Shown piece by piece: positions 19,206 through 28,126 of a stretch of DNA of 64,000 nucleotides (positions are counted from its first letter, which is position 1; each line of letters opens with the position of its first letter). Origin of the DNA: Pedobacter westerhofensis. Lineage in GTDB: Bacteria > Bacteroidota > Bacteroidia > Sphingobacteriales > Sphingobacteriaceae. The DNA lies in the NCBI RefSeq assembly GCF_900182595.1, contig NZ_FXTN01000013.1, forward strand, positions 175,107 to 239,106, read 5' to 3'. A program made the translations under genes and the position numbers. The notes under the pieces are model-generated. The model searched no databases. It was not told where the DNA came from and was given only the letters and a program-made list of their open reading frames with translations.

Positions 19206-20254
19206 GATTTTTTCCTCTCCACAGCTACTAAAACGTTCATACCCGCGATGATATCTTTAGTCCCTGCAGTATCAAGACTGATTTTTACCGGCACGCGCTG
19301 AATGATCTTTACAAAGTTACCCGTTGAGTTATCAGGTGGAAGCAGTGATGCCTTGGCACCTGTTGAACCTGCTATTGCAGTAATTCGTCCCTTATAGACT
19401 CTGTTGCTTGCTGCATCAACGCTGATTTGAACCGGCTGTCCGATATACATACCCTGAACCTGGGTTTCTTTAAAGTTGGCGGTCACCCACTTTGAACTTT
19501 CATTGACAATGTTTACCAGAGGCTGGCCTGCCTGGATCTGCTGGCCTTCCAGAATACTTTTCTTGCCCATCCTGCCTGAATAAGGTGCCCTTATTACCGT
19601 GTAAGAAAGGTTGAGTCTGGCAATAGCTAAACCGGCCTCCTTCTTTTTCAGGTCGGCCTTTAAAATAGCTATACGGGTTTTCAATTCATCAATACGTGAT
19701 AAACTTGTCTGTAAACTGTTTCGTGCCGCGTTGTAATCACTTTCAGCCACATCATGTTTTGCTCTTGCCCGCTCCAGATCTGATCCTGTAGCAGCTTCCT
19801 CCTTTACCAGGTTCTGGTAGCGTTTGATATCAAGCTGTTGCTGTACAAATCTGGCCTGGGCACCGGATATCTGATCTTTATTTACGCTGGTTGCTGTTTG
19901 CGAGGCTTTAATCCCTGCCTGCAGGTACACCAGCTGGGCATTGGCATCATCTACAGCTGCCTGCGCTTCCATCAGTTTCGCCTGATTTTCCCTGTCATCC
20001 AAGATTAATAACGTGTCCCCTGCCTCTACCACCTGATATTCATTGAAATATACTTTCTGAATATAACCACCAGTCCTGGCAGAAACCGGATTGATATAGG
20101 ATTCAACCTGGGCATCATTTGTTTCGATATTGTACTGCGAATACATCAGGTAATTGAAAAAATAAACCGCGCCGGCAATAATGGCTATGATAGCTACGAC
20201 GGTAATGAATATATTGCCTGGATGTGTTTTAGTAGAGGATTGAGTCGTTTTCAT
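19202..20254 (-). CDS. HlyD/EmrA family periplasmic adaptor
   Basis: A 350-residue membrane-fusion protein. One N-terminal transmembrane helix (residues 17-37) is followed by the lipoyl half motif (VSARTGGYIQKVYFNEYQVV), a long coiled-coil hairpin (about 90-205) and the second lipoyl half (VIRAPYSGRMGKKSILEGQ). A beta-barrel part comes last. It links the MFS permease to an outer-membrane channel. It begins 9 bp after the tolC stop and overlaps the MFS gene by 4 bases. Confidence 0.9.
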   Translation of the reverse strand: MKTTQSSTKTHPGNIFITVVAIIAIIAGAVYFFNYLMYSQYNIETNDAQVESYINPVSARTGGYIQKVYFNEYQVVEAGDTLLILDDRENQAKLMEAQAAVDDANAQLVYLQAGIKASQTATSVNKDQISGAQARFVQQQLDIKRYQNLVKEEAATGSDLERARAKHDVAESDYNAARNSLQTSLSRIDELKTRIAILKADLKKKEAGLAIARLNLSYTVIRAPYSGRMGKKSILEGQQIQAGQPLVNIVNESSKWVTANFKETQVQGMYIGQPVQISVDAASNRVYKGRITAIAGSTGAKASLLPPDNSTGNFVKIIQRVPVKISLDTAGTKDIIAGMNVLVAVERKKS

Positions 20255-20263
20255 GGTAGAAAA

Positions 20264-21612
20264 TTATAGTTTACCCGTTGCATAAAGCAAACGGTAGTAG
20301 ATCGTAAGGGCATCAGTTTGGGCAGTAATCAAATCAAAACGGGATGCTGTAAGCAGGTTATCTGCATCCAGTAAATCTGTAAGCAGTGCCAGCTGGTTGA
20401 AGTATTTGGTGCTTACAATCCGGTAATTTACCAATGATTGATCTATTGTTTTTTCTTTGACAGTAATTCTGTTTAACGATTCACCATATTTGATCAGCAG
20501 GCTTTTCACTTCCTGATTTACATTGTCAGCCACGGCCTCGCTTTGAATTTCAGCTTCCGAAATATGGAGCTTTCCTGCTTCAACTTTATGTTTATTATGA
20601 TACAGGGAGGAGATATTATATTGCGCTTTTAAACCTACAAAGCCGATTGAATAGGCCTGATCAACAGGTGGAAAGAAAAGGTTATTGGGATAATTAAGGC
20701 CATATGCAGTATAAAAGGATAATGTCGGCATAAACGCGCTTTTCGTACCCTTTAATCTAGCTTCCAGTGTACCAACATTCTGTTTTGCTTTTTGTATGCT
20801 GTAAGAAGATGTTTGGGCCTGGCCTTTCAATGAGGATAACCCTGCCAAAGCAGGTTTGGGCATCCCTGCAGAATCAGTTGGCTTCACCTGTACACTGTCT
20901 CCCAAATCAAGAAGCACTGCAAGTCGCTGATTGGAAATACGGATATCATTATCCGCCTGCTCCAATGAAAGCTGTACATTCGATAGCATTACCTCTGCGC
21001 GTAACACGTCACTTCTGGTAACTTTTTGATTTTTATATAAAGCATTGATAGTCTTCACCTGGTTTCTGCACGTTTGAGCTGATCAAGGATGAATTTTCTG
21101 AGTTCCGCCAGCTGCACGAGATTGAGATATTGGGTAGCCGTCTGCAGACCATAAAAGCCAGACTGATCACTTGTATTGATTTCTGCCAGGCGCATTCTGC
21201 TTTCCTGCTCTTCCTGCAGTGCTTTCTGCCTGCCACCAGAATAAATATTGAAAGTAGCATCGAAGCCCAGATTGGCGGCATTCGGTGTAGGTTTGCGCTG
21301 CCCTGTTGTAGAATTGGCAAGGCCATCGGTATAAAGGGTAAGGTCGCTAAACCTTTGGTAAGTAGTACTGGCATTTACCATCGGCAAGGCTGCACTATAT
21401 GCATCTTTCAGATCTGCCTTTGTGGCCTTGGCCTGAGTTCTCGCCACCTGAACCCATTTATTCTGGCGTTTAGCCATGCTGATAGCTTCTGATAGCGACA
21501 TGGGACAGGATTTTACTAAAACTTCCTGTGCATTGGCCCCGCAGATAGAATACAGCACTAATAGTATAACGGCTAAGGACAGGCAAATTCCCTTTAGTGG
21601 AAATGAATACAT
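20264..21612 (-). pseudogene. TolC-like outer-membrane efflux protein, frameshifted
   Basis: Two adjacent frames together make one TolC-family protein of about 448 residues. The first (21612-21055) has a signal peptide ending GANAQ and the first TolC half up to LDQLKRAETR. The second (21058-20264) continues exactly where the family continues, VKTINALYKNQKVTRSDVLRAE. At the junction the DNA reads AGG TGA AG; one more G (AGG GTG AAG) would restore a single frame. The second frame also begins with a GTG overlapping the TGA, so restart is conceivable, but the halves cannot be separate channels. If the lesion is real, the pump lacks its outer-membrane channel. The ATG overlaps the tetR stop (TAATG). 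Confidence 0.85.
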
Positions 21613-22250
21613 TATAATTGAGGTATTTTTTTAATAATTAAAGAGGCCATCAGGAACTGAATAATTCTGTTTTCCAGCGAGTTACTTTGCCGATGATCAT
21701 TCGTGGAAAACCCTAATTGCGCAAATAATGCGGGAGGTCTGGTAAATACTGTGGGCAGCAAATAGATAATATTCAATGCAAAAACTTCTATGTCAATATG
21801 CTGGAAGACATTTTGCAATATGCCCCTGGTAATAATGTTATGGATTAACAGAAAAGCCTTGTTTCTGCTGGTTTCCAGCAATGTCACAATTGGCGGCTGT
21901 TCAACCATAGTTAACTGTCTGCTTTCCATTCGGTAAAACCCCTGATTATTTTGGATTCTTCGTATATATCCTCTCAGGTAAAGCTCCAGCTTTTCGGCCG
22001 GCCCAATATCAAGCTGGCCGATGCGGTCTATTTCTTCAATGATATATATTAACCTGTTCTCAAAAATGGCGGTATAGAGTAACTCTTTAGAACCAAAGTA
22101 GTAGTTGATCATTGCAATGTTAATGCCCGATTGTTCAGCAATCATTCTGGTAGAGGTACCATCAAAACCATAAGTCGCAAAAAGTTCCTCAGAAACTTTC
22201 AGCAGCGTTGCTTTTTTATCATTTATCAATACCTCTTCAGGAAATGTCAT
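21612..22250 (-). CDS. TetR/AcrR family regulator of the efflux operon
   Basis: A repressor of about 212 residues, taking the ATG at 22250 (MTFPEEVLINDKKA); the frame is open 12 codons further up. The N-terminal HTH is typical (LFATYGFDGTSTRMIAEQSG followed by INYYFGSKELLY). It is the first gene of the tetR-tolC-hlyD-MFS operon and its stop overlaps the tolC start. It therefore probably represses its own operon and responds to a pump substrate. Confidence 0.87.
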   Translation of the reverse strand: MTFPEEVLINDKKATLLKVSEELFATYGFDGTSTRMIAEQSGINIAMINYYFGSKELLYTAIFENRLIYIIEEIDRIGQLDIGPAEKLELYLRGYIRRIQNNQGFYRMESRQLTMVEQPPIVTLLETSRNKAFLLIHNIITRGILQNVFQHIDIEVFALNIIYLLPTVFTRPPALFAQLGFSTNDHRQSNSLENRIIQFLMASLIIKKIPQL

Positions 22251-22365
22251 TTTAAGTTCGTGTTTACTTATGCAAATTTCCCTCAATTCTGAGCGCTATT
22301 ATAGGAAAAATAGCTACAATGTTCGTCGAAATCACCTATTCATGATGCATTAAACAATGATCTGC

Positions 22366-22422
22366 CAGCAATGAAAAACGGCAATGGGAAGCTGAGCCTC
22401 CCATTGCCGTTTTTCATTGCTG
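22366..22422. terminator. 24-bp perfect hairpin
   Basis: Two arms of 24 bases (22366-22389 and 22399-22422) are perfect reverse complements around a 9-base loop. The hairpin lies 14 bp past the stop of the PPC-domain gene, and on its strand the stem contains a T-rich run. It also lies about 116 bp upstream of the tetR start on that strand. It is best read as the terminator of the PPC gene that insulates the efflux operon. Confidence 0.7.
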
Positions 22423-22435
22423 TGTATCCTGTGTT

Positions 22436-23002
22436 TTACTTTTTCAACTCCGGATCAATAATTCCTGCATTAAATTCTTCATCTAATTTTTTATACAGAG
22501 CTACAGGCTCAGTTGTCATGATGATCTCTATCGTTGGACCACTAACCAATTCAATCATATGACCACCATGAACCAATCCATCACGTGTGGCGGTACTGAA
22601 ATGGGTGTGTGCAACAAGTTTACCATTAAAGCTGGCAATATCGCCAATCAATGATGCGATTTCGGAGGTATCGATGTTGATGATCTTGAATTGCTTCCGG
22701 CTATAATTGAACCAGCCTGCTTTAGCTGCCATCACATCTCCAATACCCGTATAATGCGCACTTTTCACTTTACATTGCTGGGCAAATTCCGTTAGTCCCG
22801 AAACAACCTCATCACCCTTGCTAAAAATGAGCATATAAGTTTTGGTTTCGCCCGCACTGCTCAAAAGCTTAACCTTCATGCCCGGTGCTTTCCCTGTCTC
22901 TACAGGTTTAACAGCAGAAAAATACTGTTCCTGCGCTTCTGCATGATATCCAAATGAGGCTAATAAAGCCAGAGTCAACACAAATTTCATCTTTTTTTTC
23001 AT
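22436..23002 (-). CDS. Secreted PPC/DUF296-domain protein
   Basis: A 188-residue protein with a signal peptide (about residues 1-23, ending HAEAQ), followed by a plant-and-prokaryote-conserved (PPC, DUF296) domain. The metal-binding pattern HTHFSTATRDGLVHGGH matches the family's HAH...GGH signature. Most family members are cytoplasmic and DNA-binding-like, so an exported version is unusual. It is divergent from panB across two copies of the inverted-repeat site. Confidence 0.75.
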   Translation of the reverse strand: MKKKMKFVLTLALLASFGYHAEAQEQYFSAVKPVETGKAPGMKVKLLSSAGETKTYMLIFSKGDEVVSGLTEFAQQCKVKSAHYTGIGDVMAAKAGWFNYSRKQFKIINIDTSEIASLIGDIASFNGKLVAHTHFSTATRDGLVHGGHMIELVSGPTIEIIMTTEPVALYKKLDEEFNAGIIDPELKK

Positions 23003-23122
23003 GATATAGATTTTTATTAATCCTGGTCCCGGTTGATCAACCGTTTAACATTTCAACTTTGTTTACTGCCGTTGCCAATTGAGGGTACGTGCCAAAGTTA
23101 TGCTTTGCGCGTCACAAGAGCA

Positions 23123-23161
23123 CTTAAGCTATTTTAAGTTCTTCCCTTAAGATAGGTTAAG
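23123..23161. promoter_or_regulatory. Two inverted-repeat sites between the PPC gene and panB
   Basis: CTTAAG-CTAT-TTTAAG at 23123-23138 and CTTAAG-ATAG-GTTAAG at 23146-23161 match the shared 16-bp repeat in opposite orientations of the spacer. They start 23 bp apart, the same spacing as the pairs at 25729 and 29681. They lie about 120 bp from both flanking starts. Confidence 0.55.
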
Positions 23162-23279
23162 AATGAAACAGCAGTAATCCATTTATACCAACAATTGGGC
23201 GATTATGACGAACATTTTGCGCAGAGGGAGCTGTAATATTGCAGTACTATATTCAGAAGGGACTTTAACAAAAATTCAG

Positions 23280-24095
23280 ATGTCAACTCAAACAGTATTC
23301 CATAAAATCACAAGTAAAGTTCTTCAGGACATGAAAAACAGCAATGAAAAAATAACGATGCTAACCGCATATGATTTTTCAATGGCACGCATTTTCGACG
23401 AGGCCGGTATTGATGTGCTGCTGGTTGGTGATTCTGCTGCAAATGTTATGGCTGGTTACGAAACTACTCTACCTATCACATTAGACCACATGATATATCA
23501 TACACAAAGCGTTGTCAGAGCTGTAAAACGCGCAATGATCGTAACAGATCTTCCCTTTGGCTCTTATCAGGGTGACAGCAAGCAAGCTTTGGCATCGGGG
23601 ATCAGGTTAATGAAAGAAGCGGGTGCGCACGCTCTTAAACTGGAAGGTGGTGAAGAAATTTTAGAATCGGTATACAGACTTATACAGGCAGGGATACCAG
23701 TGATGGGGCACCTTGGCCTGACGCCCCAGTCTATCTTCAAATTTGGAAGTTATACTGTTCGTGCGAAAGAAGAGCAGGAAGCAAGTGCTCTGATCAGCAA
23801 TGCGCATGCTTTACAGGATGCAGGATGTTTTTCAATAGTGCTTGAAAAAATCCCTGCAGTATTGGGTAAAAAGGTTGCCGAAGCTCTTCATATACCCATC
23901 ATCGGTATTGGTGCTGGGAAACATGTTGACGGGCAGGTATTGGTGATGCATGATATGTTAGGGATATCAAAAGACTTTGCACCGAGGTTTTTGAGGAGGT
24001 ACCTTGATTTGTACAGTCAGATTGCCAACGCTACTACGGCTTACGTATCAGATGTAAAAGCCCAAAAGTTTCCTGCTGAAAAAGAGCAGTACTAG
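23280..24095 (+). CDS. panB: 3-methyl-2-oxobutanoate hydroxymethyltransferase
   Basis: A 271-residue enzyme of the pantothenate pathway that transfers a hydroxymethyl group from methylene-tetrahydrofolate to 2-oxoisovalerate, giving ketopantoate. The ATG at 23280 gives the family's normal length; the frame is open 25 codons further up. Metal- and substrate-binding motifs are present: TAYDFSMARIFDEAGIDVLLVGDS, then LPFGSYQ, LEGGEE, GHLGLTPQS and the C-terminal IGIGAG. No other pantothenate gene is nearby, and the divergent promoter carries the shared regulatory repeats. This may therefore be a second, stress-linked copy rather than the housekeeping one. Confidence 0.92.
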   Translation: MSTQTVFHKITSKVLQDMKNSNEKITMLTAYDFSMARIFDEAGIDVLLVGDSAANVMAGYETTLPITLDHMIYHTQSVVRAVKRAMIVTDLPFGSYQGDSKQALASGIRLMKEAGAHALKLEGGEEILESVYRLIQAGIPVMGHLGLTPQSIFKFGSYTVRAKEEQEASALISNAHALQDAGCFSIVLEKIPAVLGKKVAEALHIPIIGIGAGKHVDGQVLVMHDMLGISKDFAPRFLRRYLDLYSQIANATTAYVSDVKAQKFPAEKEQY

Positions 24096-24130
24096 CTAAC
24101 ACATATTGGAAAATGAAATGTAAACACTGT

Positions 24131-25018
24131 TTATAAACCTTTTCTATATCCTACAGGAGTAAAACCTGTATTGGCTTTAAAAAACTTCCCAAAGGTGGAC
24201 TGATCTGTAAAATTCAGTTGATTACTGATCTGCGATACGGTAAGCGTTAAGTCCTGTAACAACACTTTAGCTTCCAGTGTAACACTTTCATTAATCCATT
24301 GCGCGGCGGACTTTCCAGTATGTTTTTTAATTGCTACTGAAAGGTATTTGGGTGTAACGTGAAGATGGTCAGCATAAAAATCCAGTTTTCTCTCATTCAT
24401 ATAGTTTCTGGTCAGCAACTTTTTGAATTTCGCAAAAAGCGGATAAATCTGATCCAGCATTTTCTTTTTCGATCGACTGATGCGGTGCCAGGTATCTATC
24501 TCGTAAAGGAGTACCATGATATAACTTCGGCTAATATCGCTAACATGGTAACCTGGCGAGGCCTGGCTCATTCTCATCAACTCAAAAATACCTTTAACTT
24601 TTATATGCAAGTCATCAGCCAGGGGTACTACTGTCAACTCACTGTTTTCAAAGAAATCATATTCCATCAAAAAGAAAAGGTTTCTGTTTCCTTCCAGTAA
24701 AAAAGAATCTTTGAAAAAGATGATATCCATCTTCATCAAATCAGCAGATTTCCGAAAACTCCGGATCATAGAGGGTGACAATGAGATCATCGAAGGAGCT
24801 TCGATCAGGTACTGGGAAAGTCCTGCCTGAAGATTAATACTACCCTCCTTAACATAAGCAAGTGCATAACTTTCTGCACGATAAGGTTCTTCCAGATAGG
24901 GATGATTCACTGCCTGTACAAAAAGATAATCCCGGCTTGTATCCGGGACTGCAAAAAGATGGCCGTGACCGGTTAAAGAAAAAGTTTTGATCTTATCCAT
25001 CACTGTGAAATTACTCAT
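24131..25018 (-). CDS. AraC family transcriptional regulator
   Basis: A 295-residue regulator with an N-terminal cupin-like sensor (YVKEGSINLQAGLSQYLIE) and a C-terminal AraC HTH pair (LHVTPKYLSVAIKKHTG and QLNFTDQSTFGKFFKANTG). It converges on panB and lies downstream of the ester-cyclase-like gene, separated from it by a terminator hairpin. An alternative start is six codons in (MDKIKTF). Confidence 0.88.
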   Translation of the reverse strand: MSNFTVMDKIKTFSLTGHGHLFAVPDTSRDYLFVQAVNHPYLEEPYRAESYALAYVKEGSINLQAGLSQYLIEAPSMISLSPSMIRSFRKSADLMKMDIIFFKDSFLLEGNRNLFFLMEYDFFENSELTVVPLADDLHIKVKGIFELMRMSQASPGYHVSDISRSYIMVLLYEIDTWHRISRSKKKMLDQIYPLFAKFKKLLTRNYMNERKLDFYADHLHVTPKYLSVAIKKHTGKSAAQWINESVTLEAKVLLQDLTLTVSQISNQLNFTDQSTFGKFFKANTGFTPVGYRKGL

Positions 25019-25064
25019 AACAACCCGGTTTCACAAGCAATTGATTGTGCACCACAATAAAAAA

Positions 25065-25093
25065 TACCGCTGTAGTTTGAATCTACAGCGGTA
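25065..25093. terminator. Terminator of the cyclase-like gene
   Basis: A perfect 11-bp stem (TACCGCTGTAG / CTACAGCGGTA) with a 7-base loop, 24 bp after the stop of the gene at 25118. On the gene's strand it is followed by a run of T. Confidence 0.7.
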
Positions 25094-25117
25094 ATATTAC
25101 TTATTTACCAGTCAAAT

Positions 25118-25675
25118 TTATTTACCAAGTCCAATCTGGTCCATAAAAGCCTTGTTATCCCAAAAGAGGTGCTCTTCAACCATTACACCGTCCTTCCAGA
25201 CTCCAATAGTTGCCATCGGAAAATTGAATTTTTTTCCTGTCGGCTGGATAAACTTTCCGTTACCGATTGGCATAGGTTTCGTGAATGTACCTTCAAAAAC
25301 TCCAGAGACAGCCGTTAAATCGCCGCTGCCCATTCTAATCGGATGATGTTTGATCCTGCAGTCAGGTGCATATACAAATAGTGCTTTCATGTCCTCAATA
25401 TGTGTAGCCAAACCAGTCGTGATATGTCCGTCCGGCCAGAAGACTTTAATATCTTTTCCATGACTTTCATGCATTCGTGCCCATTGCTGATTGCTGAATA
25501 CGGTATAATCAAGGGTATCAAATGTCTTCAGGTGCTCTTGTACCAGTTTATCCGCAGCTTTATACTTTGCAAGTTCTCTTTTTAATGCAGCCACTTCAGT
25601 TGCAGTCTGTGCTTGGGTAGATCCGCCAATCGTTAGGAGTAACAACAGGGAGGCAATTTTCAATAGACTTTTCAT
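25118..25675 (-). CDS. Secreted SnoaL-like ester cyclase family protein
   Basis: A 185-residue protein with a signal peptide (residues 1-22, ending STQAQ), followed by a SnoaL-like (NTF2-fold) domain. Typical features are WARMHESHGKDIKVFWPDGHITTGLATHIEDMKALF and the C-terminal strand pair ending VEEHLFWDNKAFMDQIG. Family members bind small hydrophobic or polyketide-like molecules; many are not proven enzymes. It is divergent from the hydrolase at 25839 across a pair of regulatory repeats. Confidence 0.78.
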   Translation of the reverse strand: MKSLLKIASLLLLLTIGGSTQAQTATEVAALKRELAKYKAADKLVQEHLKTFDTLDYTVFSNQQWARMHESHGKDIKVFWPDGHITTGLATHIEDMKALFVYAPDCRIKHHPIRMGSGDLTAVSGVFEGTFTKPMPIGNGKFIQPTGKKFNFPMATIGVWKDGVMVEEHLFWDNKAFMDQIGLGK

Positions 25676-25728
25676 ATTTTATTATTTTTATTATGGACAC
25701 AAATGTGTGGACAAAAGATCCCTTTTTT

Positions 25729-25767
25729 CCTATCACAGGTTAAGAAAAGGCCTTAAACTATGTTAAG
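25729..25767. promoter_or_regulatory. Two inverted-repeat sites between cyclase-like and hydrolase genes
   Basis: CCTATC-ACAG-GTTAAG at 25729-25744 and CTTAAA-CTAT-GTTAAG at 25752-25767 match the shared repeat; their starts are 23 bp apart. The second site is 77 bp from one gene start and 72 bp from the other, nearly symmetrical. The same pair order and spacing occur at 29681. Confidence 0.55.
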
Positions 25768-25787
25768 GGTTTTTCTTAACAAAGTGC

Positions 25788-25819
25788 ATTGGTCAGCTGC
25801 CTGCATGATCTGATCTTTG
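25788..25819 (+). promoter_or_regulatory. Candidate promoter of the hydrolase gene
   Basis: ATTG at 25788 and GATCTTTG at 25812 are separated by 20 bases, near the Bacteroidota -33/-7 pattern, with the ATG 20 bp further on. The repeat at 25752 would be centred about 66 bp upstream of the predicted start of transcription. Confidence 0.4.
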
Positions 25820-25838
25820 TACATAAATTTTGACAACA

Positions 25839-26756
25839 ATGAATACATCAATAATTATCGAAAAGAATAGTGGTGTTGTAAAACATAAATTGAGGACAGC
25901 TTTTCTCCTTACACTCTCCATCTTATTTTGCTTAACTGCGAATGCACAGGACTTAAAGCATTTGCGCAGCTTTATGCAATCCGGACCTGCTTCGATGCAG
26001 GAGATACCCTACGGCAACAATGCTGCTGCAGGCCATTATCTAAATACCGGAGATGCAAAAATTTATTATGAGATTTATGGGAAAGGTAAAACTATTGTAG
26101 TTTTACATGGTGGTATTCTGGGCTCAACATTTGAAATGGCCCGATTGATTGATAGTCTCTCAAAAAACTTTCAGGTAATTGCCATATCGACAAGGGGCCA
26201 TGGCAAATCGGAAATGGGAAAGACCAGCGATTACCCGCGAAAAGCAAAAGATGTATATGAAATTATCAATGCAAACACAAAAGATAGTGTCACAGTTTTA
26301 GGCTTCAGTGATGGTGGGTATACGGGTTATTATCTTGCCGGTATGCATCCCGAAAAGGTTAAAAAATTGATAACGATTGGTGCCGGCGAATGGATTCGAG
26401 GATCAAGAACATTCAAGTTGACCAGCGGGGAAATTGCCAGAATGGATCCATTGTATTGGAAACAGCAGCTTGCGCTGATGCCAGATTCTACAAAGGTAAA
26501 TTCATGGCTTTCTATGGTTAGTGCTTACTACAATACACTGAATGTTGGAAAAGCTGAATTTGAAAAAGTACATTGCCCGGTATTACTTATGGCGGGTGAA
26601 CTTGACCAGAACGCGACGCTAAAAACGGTTATCTCCGCCTACAGTATGTTGCCGCACGTCCAGCTTGCAATTATTCCCAATGCTCCCCACCCTGCTTTTC
26701 AGGTAAATTTCCCGGCGGTATGGGCATGTATAGTTCCATTTTTAAGTTCGAACTAA
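25839..26756 (+). CDS. Exported alpha/beta hydrolase
   Basis: A 305-residue serine hydrolase. The ATG at 25839 is preferred to a TTG three codons upstream. An N-terminal hydrophobic segment (about residues 20-36, ending TANAQ) suggests export. The core has LHGGILGSTFEM (oxyanion loop), the nucleophile elbow GFSDGG, the Asp in AGELDQNAT and the His in NAPHPAF, so the triad is complete. Relatives are esterases or lipases; the substrate is unknown. Confidence 0.83.
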   Translation: MNTSIIIEKNSGVVKHKLRTAFLLTLSILFCLTANAQDLKHLRSFMQSGPASMQEIPYGNNAAAGHYLNTGDAKIYYEIYGKGKTIVVLHGGILGSTFEMARLIDSLSKNFQVIAISTRGHGKSEMGKTSDYPRKAKDVYEIINANTKDSVTVLGFSDGGYTGYYLAGMHPEKVKKLITIGAGEWIRGSRTFKLTSGEIARMDPLYWKQQLALMPDSTKVNSWLSMVSAYYNTLNVGKAEFEKVHCPVLLMAGELDQNATLKTVISAYSMLPHVQLAIIPNAPHPAFQVNFPAVWACIVPFLSSN

Positions 26757-26879
26757 TATCCTGCGTTAATCGTAGACGATTTGAAACTCGGGCCAGATGC
26801 TAACGGTGCAGTAGGATTATGGATGGATGTTGGTACTGAGGGTTTTTTCAAAGATCTGCATGTCACTCCAAAAAAGTAG
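26757..26879 (+). pseudogene. C-terminal remnant of a LamG/DUF1080-like protein
   Basis: Directly after the hydrolase stop, and in the same frame, 40 codons read on without a stop and end at TAG. They include the motif GLWMDVGTEGFFKDLHV, which is the last beta strand of a family of secreted concanavalin-like proteins (the usual form is GLWVDVGTEGYF.dLkV). There is no start or upstream domain. This is the tail of a deleted gene left behind the hydrolase. Confidence 0.6.
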
Positions 26880-26915
26880 AATGATAAGCCAGAAAAAATT
26901 CAGACCTTCACATTT

Positions 26916-27515
26916 ATGCCAGGTGAAACCACAGATTCTGAAGAAAAATTAATTAAATTCTTTGACAATCTTTTTCCTCTAAACAGTGAGGAAAGACAAG
27001 AGGTATATACCCATTTCAATGAACGCAGAATCAAGCGCAGAGGTTTTATTTTGCAGCATGGTGATGTTTGTAAACACTTTACATTTGTTGTTTCTGGCTG
27101 TTTGAAAATGTACGTTATTGACCTGGCTGGTAAGGAACATAATTTACAGTTTGTTACAGAAAATGACTGGGTGTCAGACTTAACGAGCTTTTACCAGGAG
27201 ATACCAAGTAATGTGTATATTGAAGCTATTGAACCCGCTGTAATACTTCAGGTAAAACATGATGATTTGCTTTCCCTTTATACCAGATATCATAAATTTG
27301 ACCGGAATTTCCGCATCATTCTGGAAAGGAAATACATCCAGCTGCAAAGTCGTACATTACAGAATATTAGTGTCAGCGCAGAGGAAAGATACCGGCACTT
27401 TATTGAACATCATCCCAGCCTTGCCAGCAGGCTGCCTAATACGCAGATCGCATCCTACCTGGGCATCACTCCGGAGTTCCTGAGTAAGATCAGAAAGGAG
27501 CTGGTGAAAAAGTAA
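26916..27515 (+). CDS. Crp/Fnr family transcriptional regulator
   Basis: A 199-residue Crp-like regulator. The cyclic-nucleotide-binding-like barrel covers residues 15-125 (FILQHGDVCKHFTFVVSGCLKMYVID) and includes the family marker ENDWVSDLTSF. The C-terminal recognition helix is in IASYLGITPEFLSKIRKE. It converges on a broken paralogue at 27530. It is a good candidate for binding the shared inverted repeats, though that link is inferred only. Confidence 0.88.
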   Translation: MPGETTDSEEKLIKFFDNLFPLNSEERQEVYTHFNERRIKRRGFILQHGDVCKHFTFVVSGCLKMYVIDLAGKEHNLQFVTENDWVSDLTSFYQEIPSNVYIEAIEPAVILQVKHDDLLSLYTRYHKFDRNFRIILERKYIQLQSRTLQNISVSAEERYRHFIEHHPSLASRLPNTQIASYLGITPEFLSKIRKELVKK

Positions 27516-27529
27516 TCAGTGCTCTCCTT

Positions 27530-28113
27530 TTAAGGAAGACTCACAACCTGCTTCCTGATGCGGCTCAGACTTTCTGCTGTAATTCCAAGATATGAAGCAA
27601 TATGTATCAATGGTATTCGGGCTGCAAACTGCGGATTATCCCTGATCAAAATCTCATACCGTTCTTTTGCTGATTTACTTTGAACCAGATTATGACGGAG
27701 CTGCATATTTACATATGCGCGCTGATACAGCTTGCGGAAATAAGTTTCGAGCTGGGGTATGCTCGCGCATAGATGGTCAATTTGAGAATGAGGCAAAAGC
27801 AAAACTTCACTCTCCTCAATAGACTCAACTGTGAGCGTGCCGGGCTTCTGGGTAATGAAACTTGGTTTTCTATGGCCAGTTGCATCACATGTTCAGTACC
27901 ATCATTACCCGTGCTATAAGAACGAAGCGCTCCCTTTTCCACAAAAAACAGATTACGGCAGATATCCCCCTCTTCAATTAACGCCCTCTTTTTTTTGATC
28001 AAACGTCTACTCAATACTTCAGCGATGAGGCTGAACTGTTCTTCGGAAATACTGGAATAGTTGTTCAGGTTATTAAAGAGTGCGACCGAATACATATTTT
28101 TTGTAAAAGCCAC
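27530..28113 (-). pseudogene. Crp/Fnr family regulator, broken by a short deletion
   Basis: Two frames make up one Crp-like protein. The first part (from 28113) runs to HVMQLAIENQ and then goes out of frame. The second resumes in another frame at FITQKPGTLTVESIEESEVLLL and continues to the normal end, IASYLGITAESLSRIRKQ. Compared with the neighbour at 26916 (ENDWVSDLTSF), about seven codons minus two bases are missing, which fits a deletion of about 19 bp near 27860. The DNA-binding part is intact but unlinked, so the gene is probably dead. Confidence 0.85.
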
Positions 28114-28126
28114 AATTTAATGAATT

